A stretch of DNA of 21,170 bases, taken from assembly GCA_943704495.1 (NCBI GenBank), contig CALSCR010004002.1, forward strand, positions 1-21,170, given 5' to 3'. This stretch comes from Pigoraptor chileana (lineage: Eukaryota; Opisthokonta; Filasterea). A program made the translations under genes and the position numbers. Of this stretch, positions 10,704 to 21,170 are shown in pieces (the stretch's first letter is position 1; every line of letters starts with the position of its first letter). The notes under the pieces were generated by a model. That model had not been told where the DNA came from. It was given only the letters and a program-made list of their open reading frames with translations, and did not search any database.

Positions 10704-10735
10704 ATCAAGTCATGGACTCCACAAACACCGAAGGG
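10704..10735 (+). repeat. Partial copy of the dispersed repeat (copy E)
   Basis: ATCAAGTCATGGACTCCACA, followed by a GAGAG-type end, resembles a shortened form of the unit seen at 74-134 and 17029-17089. It shares the core GGACTCCACA and the AAGTC start but lacks the middle part. It is the weakest of the copies. Confidence 0.3.
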
Positions 10736-11141
10736 AGAGACGGGTGTGTGAGATTGATGTTCCACGGGACGAGACCAAGTGAGAGAGAGACCAAACGAGA
10801 GCGAATGCTGCCAGTAATGCTGTATTGTGCGCCACACACATTGAGATACAAATAGTACCACAACACTTGTGTTCAGGTTGCATCGGTTTGCGTCATCCAC
10901 AACAATGGAACACACAGAGCGAGCGTCAAACGGCGGCGGATATATTACGAGCGTCATTTGTGGCACCCAAACCTCCCAGGCAAAAAATAGCCCGCCTATT
11001 TACATGGGAAACGAGGGATAAATGTCACTAAAAAGCGACCCAATTTACAAGTTGTTGGTGCACGGGTGCGAGTACGGAGAATTGCCTTTTATGGTGGGCT
11101 GACCGTTTGCATGGAGATATCCGTTACTATTAATAGAACTA

Positions 11142-11171
11142 AGTGATGTCACTGATGCAGTGATGTCACTG
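11142..11171. promoter_or_regulatory. Two identical CRE-like 13-mers
   Basis: AGTGATGTCACTG occurs at 11142-11154 and again at 11159-11171, 17 bases apart. Each contains TGATGTCA, one base from the CRE/bZIP site TGACGTCA, inside imperfect dyad symmetry (AGTGA..TCACT). They lie about 340-370 bases upstream of the ODAD1 start codon. A regulatory role is inferred. Confidence 0.4.
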
Positions 11172-11187
11172 TGGAGTCACTCTGCCG

Positions 11188-11201
11188 ACTGCCATGGCAA
11201 C
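11188..11201 (+). promoter_or_regulatory. RFX X-box-like palindrome upstream of ODAD1
   Basis: ACTGCCATGGCAAC matches 12 of 14 positions of the palindromic RFX site GTTGCCATGGCAAC. The right half-site GGCAAC is perfect; the left has two outer mismatches. RFX factors control ciliary genes in animals and their close relatives, and the next gene downstream (ATG 309 bases away) is a ciliary structural gene. Whether this organism has RFX is unknown. Confidence 0.45.
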
Positions 11202-11509
11202 GGGACCCAGCCAACACTCACTCCCGTCTCTCTCTCCGCGATCAAAGGTGATGAATTGCAATGGTGGAACAGTGATTAATGCTCTTACTCAATTAGCAGT
11301 ATCGGACGAACGAATTCGGCACAATATTTTCTGCATATGCGTGGATATTGCTTGTCGAACACAGCGCAATTCAGTTTGGGTGTCGGTCTCCCGTGCAACG
11401 CATCCCGCACCGCGAAGGTTGCAAAGTCGGCATTGTCTGTCGCATCCGGTCACCACAAACACTTGGCGTTTTTTGCCGCGAAATTCGCCCGAGGAGGCAC
11501 CTTGTGAAA

Positions 11510-14500
11510 ATGAATCGCAGCCTTGTTCGTAGCAGGAACGACAAGAATGAGGTCGAAGTCGTTCAGGATAGCGGACTTGGTGGGTGGTTGATGCAACATT
11601 CGCTCAAATTCATTGTTGGCAAATTGAAGCGGCCATTGGTTTTGTCTTTATTTTTCCAAACTTTTGCCCTTTCGTATGTTTTTACCGTTTGTGCGTTTGT
11701 AATGCGTGTGTTGGTGCGTGTGTAACATTATTTGCTGATATGTTTTTGTCGTGTGTATGTTGTGTGTGTGTGTGTGTGTGTGTGTTTGCGTGAACAGTGG
11801 AGCAAGAGCTCGCCAAGTTGCAACGCCAATATCGCATCATGGAGGGTGATCGAAAGGCGTACGGCGAAGAATCTCAACAGACCATTCGCAAACAGCGGTG
11901 AGTGATTGCATTGCTTTTCTCGTTTATTCAGTGGGGATCCGCTGCGCGTTTTTGTCTGGGAGCCGCATGTGACTTCAAGGTAGCAATATTTGGCGATGTA
12001 CACCGAGGTAGTTACACCCACAACTCATTCGTTCAACATCACTTACACACACACAACACACGCACAGTGCGACCATCGACAAGCTGCAGCGGGACAACGA
12101 GTATCTCAACGGCGAGCTTGTGATGGCAGAGAGCCGCTCTGCCGAACTGAAGGATGGCGACTCCACGAAGCGCCTCCAAGACCTCTCGTCCCAGTCCGGT
12201 AAGTCAATTATACCCACCGGAGCATGCACTTGCGCATCTTATTGTGTCTCGGTTTATTCAATCAAAGGGCATTCTTTCCCACATGAGTCCGCTGACAAGA
12301 CGGAATGTTCGACGTGTCTGATCCGTGCTTGTGTGCATGGCCATGCAGACCAATATCAGCGGAAGATTAAGCAGGAGACACAGCGCGCCGAGGACCTCGA
12401 CAAGGAGATCAAGGAGTACAACCGCAAGATTGGAGAGCAGCGGCGGCGGATGGGCGGCGTCAATGCGGCCTCGCAAAACAACATTGCCACACAGAAGCAG
12501 ATCCGGGTTCTTGAGAACCGACTCGATAAGGTGAGCTATTTCATCTTTTGATCTCAATCGCATGATATGATGACCACATTGCATCTGTGTATCATCAATT
12601 GGAACATTTCGCATATGTATGCACATTCGCAAAATCACACACACACCACACAGCTGCGCGCCTCGTACTCATCCACCAACGCACACACACACACACACAC
12701 ACACAACACTACCTCACCTACACACAGGCCCTGGTCAAGTTCAACAAGAGCCTTGCATACAACAAGCAGCTCCGCGAGAACATCGATAGCCTTCGCAGAG
12801 AACGCGTTGTGTTTGACAACATCTACAAGAAGTTGGAGAAGGAGCTCGTGGAGCAAAAGAAGCTGATGGGCGAAATCATCGAGGGATCCAACCAGGCATA
12901 CGAGGCCAGGTACGTTGTGTTCTCATTACTGTATTGGTTAAGCATCGATGCAGTGGAATTGTTTTATTATTATTGGAATCGTCAACCAGAGAATGTGCGT
13001 GTGCATGTGCATGTGTGTGCATGTGCATGTGCATGTGCACGTGCCTGTAACATCGAGGCATTCAACATTACCCCAACGACATGCTTGTCTTGCCGTCAAC
13101 TCTCAATTCAATACCCACTTACATAATATGGTGCGTCCCATGCTGCCGACAACTCGCAGGGATGAAGCGCAGGCCAAGATGATCGCACTGAAGGAGAAGG
13201 CAGAGAAGGAGTTGACCGCATACAACATGGAGCTCAAGGAACTCACACGCATTCTCGAGCACGACAAGAAGTTGAAGAGCTTCATGGGCCTCAAGAGCCA
13301 GGATCGCTCAGTCAAGGAGCAGGCCGTCTCTGAGGACCTCCGATCGGCGTCCAAGAAGAAGCGAAAGGGTGCGTGTGTGTCTGCGTGCGTGTGTGTGTGC
13401 CTGCGTGTGTGTGTGTGTGTGTGTGTGCGTTGTGTATTTGCGTTGTGTGCGTGCGCGTTGTATGCTCCTTTTCGGCATGTCCTTACTCCTTTGTGTTCAA
13501 ATGTTTGTGTTAATCTGTGCGTGCGCAGGCAATTTTGAGGCTGGCAAGGACAAGGCGCAGCAGCAGACGTCACAGGAGACTGTTCAGTCGTACGAGGAGG
13601 CGTTTGCAAAGATCCAGGAGGCCACTGGCATCCAGGATATTGACATGCTTGTCGAAAAGTTCATTGAGGTGCGCCGTTGTTTCAAATTGTTTGTCCCGAG
13701 CGGGTTCGATGAAAAGCACCAGAACCGCAACAATCCGCACAATCTGTCACCAATTATTGCTCAAACATCTTTGTTGTTTTGTTTTTCGGTACTAACATTA
13801 CATTTGCATATTTTTAAATTGTGGCATCGCAGGTGGAGGACCAAAACTTTTCCCTCTTCAACTATGTCAACGAGCTCAACAACGAAATTGAGAAGCTGCA
13901 GGAGCACATTGCACAAATTCGGTCTGACATCGAGCGCTTCAAGGGACAGGGGGTGAACATGGACAACCAACGCAAGAAGATCCTCAAGGAGCTCGAGGTG
14001 CGTCCCCTCTCTGTGTGTCTCTGTCTCCCTTTTCCTGCTCGTTCGTTGTTGTCTGCATGCGTTGTGATGTCTTTTCTTGTTGTTGTTATTGTCGAGTTGT
14101 GCGACTCCTTTTAAAACCAACGTGCATGGGACGGTGTGTGGCAGTGTGCAGTTCATAAGTGTCTCCCCATTTGCAACAGCCCTAAGTGCAAAATAACTGA
14201 CTTGAACACACGCATTCACAACATATGCACTCGCTCTCCCCACCCCCGACAGGATCGCCTTGCCGCCACCGAACAGCAGGCGGACGCCTATGACCAGAAG
14301 TACGTTGTCGCGTCCAAGACCGTGAACCATCTGAAGCAGGGTGTGCAGAATTTGTTCCAGCGGATTCGCTGCGACAAGAGCGCTATCAACGACATGCTGG
14401 GCAATTCGGGCGTCACCGACACAAACATGATGCAGGTGCGTTTGTGTAACGTGATGCGCGTTGGCGGATGTGGCTGTGTGTTACCACGGAACTTTGTTTG

Positions 14501-15204
14501 GAAAGGCAAAAAACTGACGCTTAGTCTCTATCAAACGCACACATACACATACGCACTCTCACAACATGCACACAAACAGTATCTGGGCATCATTGAGCAG
14601 CGCGTGAACGAGATGCTGCAGATGTACCACTTTATGAACGCCAAGGACACGGACAAGACGGAGGCTGCTGCGGTTGTTGGTGGTCTGCTCGGCCAGGGCC
14701 CCCAGCCGCCCACCGGGCCCGTGTCCATTCTGCCGCCGTCGACTGGGTGCGTCTTTGTCTGTCCCTCCATTTGTGCACCGTTCACTGAAAAAGTGCCTTT
14801 TGAATCGGCTGTGGATGTCTGGTCGGTTCTGTTTTCTGTAGTATGCTAAAGTCCATCGCCTCCTCCTCTTTATTCGCATTTTCGTGTCACGTGAGCAGCG
14901 ACGATTACGAGTCTGATGACGACGAGGTTTCCGACGAAGATCAGCGCCCGCTCACCCGCGACGAACTCAAGATGCGAACGCTGCGCGGGGTGCGTGTGCC
15001 TAGTGTGCTGCGTATTGTGCTCTGTGTTGTGTGTGTTGTGGATTGGTGTTGTGTATTGGTTATGTACTGTGTGATGTGCAGAATGTTGTGTGTGTGGTGA
15101 CAATCACTGACTTTTCTCTCTGGTTGACCTAATTATAGATTGCCAAGCGCGAGAATCAGCCGCAAAAGACAAAGAAGGGACGTACAGACCGCAAGAAGAA
15201 GTAA
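11510..15204 (+). CDS. ODAD1: Outer dynein arm docking complex coiled-coil protein (ODAD1/CCDC114, CCDC63, DC2 family), 12 exons
   Basis: Exons are 11510-11579, 11798-11897, 12068-12198, 12349-12530, 12728-12909, 13160-13368, 13529-13668, 13833-13997, 14253-14435, 14580-14746, 14899-14989 and 15139-15204. All phases agree, giving 561 residues, close to family size. ELAKLQRQYRIMEGDRKAY and EESQQTIRKQR near the N-terminus, MGGVNAA at 135-141 and QIRVLENRLDKALVKFNK just after are hallmark blocks of this family. Nearly the whole protein to about residue 460 is heptad-rich coiled coil. In cilia these proteins lie on doublet microtubules and anchor outer dynein arms. The tail has an acidic patch (DDYESDDDEVSDED, about 511-524) and a very basic end (KKGRTDRKKK). 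The first exon is chosen because its phase-1 end joins exon 2 exactly; it is the least certain part. CCDC63, CCDC114 and DC2 are co-orthologous or close, so the exact symbol is approximate. Confidence 0.95.
11761..11785 (+). repeat. (TG)n microsatellite near the exon 2 acceptor
   Basis: A pure TG run just before GTTTGCGTGAACAG, the 3' end of intron 1 of the ODAD1 gene. It is an exception to the CA-at-acceptor pattern. Confidence 0.95.
12684..12706 (+). repeat. (CA)n microsatellite in ODAD1 intron 4
   Basis: A CA run about 20 bases before the exon 5 acceptor (ACACACAG at 12720-12727). Confidence 0.9.
12995..13044 (+). repeat. Intronic TGCATG hexamer cluster
   Basis: A GTGCAT-type hexamer array in intron 5 of the ODAD1 gene contains five copies of TGCATG, followed by TGCACG. 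In RNA the hexamer UGCAUG is the binding site of RBFOX-type splicing regulators in animals. Confidence 0.8.
13369..13436 (+). repeat. TG/GCGTG-rich tract at ODAD1 intron 6 donor
   Basis: The intron opens with GTGCGTGTGTGTCTGCGTGC and continues with TG repeats, so the donor site is part of the repetitive tract. Confidence 0.85.
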
Positions 15205-15988
15205 ATGACTCTCGCCTTCCAAATTTGCATCGGACGGCTCCCTGCCTCTCCGTTTCCTTATTCGTGATGTCCTTTTTCGCGTTTGCGTTTTGTGTGCAGC
15301 TGTGTGCGTTGAAGCTTTTCACTTCTTTTTGTGTGTTGCGTCTGCCGCGTTTGTTATTCGCGTGTGGTGTACGTGTGCGGACACCGCCATGTAACACAAA
15401 AATTAAACCATCTTCAAAAAGCGCAGCACTGATATGCGACACTGTCACTCTGCATGCAACGAGAGACCCATGGCATAGGGGCATACAGACACTGGGGAAT
15501 ATAGATACAAGGCACACATAAACAGAAGGCACAGAAGACATGACACAAACAGACAATGATATACAGGCACAGGGGGCACAGGGGCCATAGGGGACGGAGA
15601 CGTGTGATCAACAGGTACACGTACACGCACGGGCACATAGAAACACGTCAAGAAACGTAGCGCTTATGTGAACAGCAGGACGTCCCCTTCACAAACCCCC
15701 ACGCCCCCCCCCACACATCATCTCAAATTAAGCACATTCCTTTCCTTTCCACAACCCGACCGGCCAACCAGGATCATCGTCACCGCTTCATCTCGATTGC
15801 AAAATCCCACTCGGCTGAGTGTATTGAAGTGACGCAATTTAATCCCAACGCAATAATCACTCATACATTCATATGTATCTCCTCACGTAGCAATATACAC
15901 TCTGTGGTGCGTGCGTGCGCGTGGGTGCGTGTGCGTGTATGCGCGCGTGTGTGAAAGCGTGTGCGTGTGTGTGCGTGGATGTCTAGGG
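15205..15988. other. Convergent intergenic region, no gene seen
   Basis: This lies between the 3' ends of the ODAD1 (plus) and CNNM (minus) genes. ATTAAA at about 15402 may act in 3' end formation. A GGGGCACAGG/GGGCCATAGG-type degenerate repeat lies at about 15565-15595, and a GTGCGTGCGTG-rich tract at 15904-15980 just past the CNNM stop. No exon or RNA gene is evident. Confidence 0.5.
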
Positions 15989-19802
<3,814 letters not shown>

Positions 19803-20244
19803 GCGCACGCCATTCCGCGGTATTCGATTGTGGTTACTCTCGGCGCGGGGATGTGGTGCCCTCGTGTGCATCTTCCCTCTGTTGTCTGCGGGCAGACGGC
19901 CGTCTCCGCTAGAGGCAATCGCCACTTAATTGCTTCGATAAAGAGGAGAGAAATGCAACGGGTCAGTAAATTTAAAGGCAATGCGAGAAAAGTAAATGTG
20001 TAGAATTGAATGTTGCATGTGCATACCTCTAATGGTGGTTTTGTTGTTCGGCCCAGAAACAGACATTCGCGCTCGGCGAGAAATCAATATTAAGCGAAAG
20101 CTCGCACAAAATATTTATACTTAAATGTTTATTTCATTTATCCAGTTCACTAAACCAAACTCAGCATATCGCATACTTTTCAAATACGAATAAATAGTAA
20201 ATTATTGCATACCTGGCTTTTTGGACGAGTGTCCCGCGCAGATT

Positions 20245-20287
20245 AATTTGAAACTGGACCGCTATTTTCGCAGTTTAGTTTCAAATT
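20245..20287. repeat. 11-bp perfect inverted repeat (hairpin)
   Basis: AATTTGAAACT at 20245-20255 and AGTTTCAAATT at 20277-20287 are exact reverse complements with a 21-base spacer. Two G-T pairs plus two more Watson-Crick pairs extend the stem inward in the plus-strand RNA. There is no run of T after it on either strand of the sort expected for a simple terminator. Confidence 0.8.
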
Positions 20288-20319
20288 GGTCAATTTAAGA
20301 GTTCGAGAAGATTGCGATA

Positions 20320-20430
20320 CCACAACACACAACGCACACCACACACCACAGCACACGGACACACACAGACACACACAGACACACACACACACACTCACAC
20401 ACACACACACACACACACTCGCACGCACAT
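20320..20430 (+). repeat. Compound CA-rich microsatellite
   Basis: CACACC, CACAGA and pure CA runs alternate over about 110 bases. The purest part is at about 20381-20418. Confidence 0.9.
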
Positions 20431-20530
20431 ATGCAGACAACCATGGACATGCATATACGGTGCGGGACAGCTGCGGTCCTCTTTCTCCCTAATCTAAATC
20501 TTTCAGGCAAAGCCACGAAGAATAGCAGTT

Positions 20531-20854
20531 TTAGCAGAGGATATATGTAGCAGGAGGAAGCATTGGCACGTACTGGGGAGGGTGGGCTAGCATATTGCAC
20601 TCGGGAGGAGCGCAACGCCGCTGCCACTGGATGGCTTCGTAGCGGAAGTACAGGAATACCAAGGGTGGTGTGCGCGCGTATCTTTTCAGGTTGGTGATGT
20701 TCGTGAAACGCGTCAAAAGTGCTGTCTCTTCTACCGATGATGCCTTCCATACAGATATGGTGCCTTGTGTGCCTGCCGAAATCGAACGTTCTTTCGCGCT
20801 TGATACATAGTAGTGAGCACTTGAAGTATAGTAGTGCATTTTTGTTGTTGCCAT
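20531..20854 (-). CDS. Short ORF with a WD40-like blade, possible terminal exon or small gene
   Basis: A 107-residue frame starts at the ATG at 20854 and is open further upstream to 20947, so it may be an exon rather than a whole gene. SISAGTQGTISVWKAS resembles the last strands of a WD40 blade (a small residue, G-T-I, then the W). Residues 7-20 hold a tandem heptad, HYYTSSA then HYYVSSA, whose third-position differences are largely synonymous (AGT/AGC, GCT/GCG), hinting at selection on protein. The C-terminus is Pro-, Tyr- and Cys-rich (PPQYVPMLPPATYILC). I do not recognise a family beyond this. No polyadenylation signal is obvious downstream. The assignment is tentative. Confidence 0.35.
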   Translation of the reverse strand: MATTKMHYYTSSAHYYVSSAKERSISAGTQGTISVWKASSVEETALLTRFTNITNLKRYARTPPLVFLYFRYEAIQWQRRCAPPECNMLAHPPQYVPMLPPATYILC

Positions 20855-20954
20855 TATTACTTGTATGAACTTCAACTTTCCTAACAATCCATCATTTTTG
20901 GGGTTTGGCGTCAGTTTCTTGCGTGGCCGCCGACCATCACGGCTCAATTACACA

Positions 20955-21081
20955 ATGGTCTTTCAAAAGAACATCCGGATTTCTGTCAAAACGACGAATC
21001 CGAAAACTCGTTTTGTGCTTTTGGAGTCGAAACTGACAGGCAAGGCCCTTCTGATCGAGTCTGATAATGTGCACCTTCTAG
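20955..21081 (+). CDS. First exon of an unrecognised gene, truncated by window edge
   Basis: The ATG at 20955 has a favourable context (ACACAATGG) and is preferred over an in-frame ATG at 20865 with a poor one. The exon gives 42 residues plus one base (MVFQKNIRISVKTTNPKTR ... SDNVHLLG) and ends at CTAG|GTGAGT, a strong donor. The intron then enters a (GT)n run that continues to the window end. The encoded segment is mixed basic and hydrophobic with no motif I recognise. The start is about 100 bases from the start of the divergent WD40-like ORF, so they may share a bidirectional promoter. Confidence 0.45.
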
Positions 21082-21095
21082 GTGAGTGTTGATCG

Positions 21096-21097
<2 letters not shown>

Positions 21098-21170
<73 letters not shown>
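21098..21170 (+). repeat. (GT)n microsatellite at window end
   Basis: A pure GT run of at least 73 bases starts 16 bases after the donor of the preceding exon and reaches the last base. Its true length is unknown. Confidence 0.98.

Larger units (their letters stand above)
9927..11509. other. Divergent intergenic region between EF-hand and ODAD1 genes
   Basis: This is the longest spacer, about 1.6 kb. It should contain both promoters. No coding exon is recognised: a 151-codon frame on the minus strand (10511-10966) and a 112-codon frame on the plus strand (11194-11532) have no family character. It contains one partial copy of the dispersed repeat near 10700-10735, paired CRE-like sites and an X-box-like palindrome, listed separately. 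Confidence 0.5.
19803..20530. other. AT-rich spacer upstream of the CNNM gene, no gene seen
   Basis: About 19930-20290 is AT-rich, in contrast to the flanks, and likely includes the CNNM promoter. It holds a strong inverted repeat (20245-20287) and a long CA tract (about 20320-20430). I recognise no coding exon or RNA gene. Confidence 0.5.

Noticed and set aside
10511-10966. 151-codon open frame on the minus strand
   Set aside because: No recognisable domain, not bounded by good splice signals and located in the promoter spacer.
13369-13956. Long Cys/Val-rich plus-strand frame through intron 6 and exons 7 and 8 of ODAD1
   Set aside because: Translation of TG repeats and out-of-frame exon sequence; the coiled-coil frame is the real one.
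20243-20298. CRISPR-like or terminator hairpin
   Set aside because: A single inverted repeat with no repeated spacers and no T run, in eukaryotic sequence.

Overview
This window is nuclear DNA of a flagellated, probably unicellular eukaryote. The evidence is spliced genes with many short GT-AG introns (about 100 to 400 bases), Kozak-like starts, and animal- or protist-type families: ERMP1, CNNM and an outer dynein arm docking protein. Introns and spacers are unusually full of (TG)n and (CA)n runs. I cannot place the organism in a lineage. I see no rRNA, tRNA, CRISPR array, transposon or virus-like element.

Layout, left to right. (1) Minus strand, 150-1213: first three exons of an ERMP1-like M28 ER metallopeptidase, which runs off the left edge. 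(2) Plus, 1827-2597: a tentative two-exon gene for a small protein with two membrane segments. (3) Plus, 3871-6117: a complete six-exon plant/ASMT-type O-methyltransferase, 368 residues. (4) Minus, 7347-9926: a complete five-exon protein of 590 residues with four EF-hands behind a long unrecognised N-terminal half. (5) Plus, 11510-15204: a complete twelve-exon ODAD1/CCDC63 (Chlamydomonas DC2 type) coiled-coil protein, 561 residues. (6) Minus, 15989-19802: a complete six-exon CNNM metal transporter (DUF21, CBS pair, cyclic-nucleotide-binding-like domain), about 770 residues. (7) Minus, 20531-20854: a short ORF with a WD40-like blade. (8) Plus, from 20955: the first exon of an unrecognised gene that runs off the right edge through a (GT)n tract.

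The exon models of genes 3 to 6 were built by hand. Every junction keeps phase and the spliced reading frames close at the expected stops, so these are well supported. The genes do not form one pathway. They are an ordinary neighbourhood with divergent and convergent pairs.

The observations most worth following are non-coding. They are: an undescribed dispersed repeat of about 60 bases in several introns; an RFX X-box-like palindrome and paired CRE-like sites upstream of the ciliary ODAD1 gene; a GC-AG intron in the CNNM gene; a 5' splice-site usage rich in GTGCG; and a strand-polar placement of TG runs near donors and CA runs near acceptors. I found no convincing previously undescribed multi-gene system.
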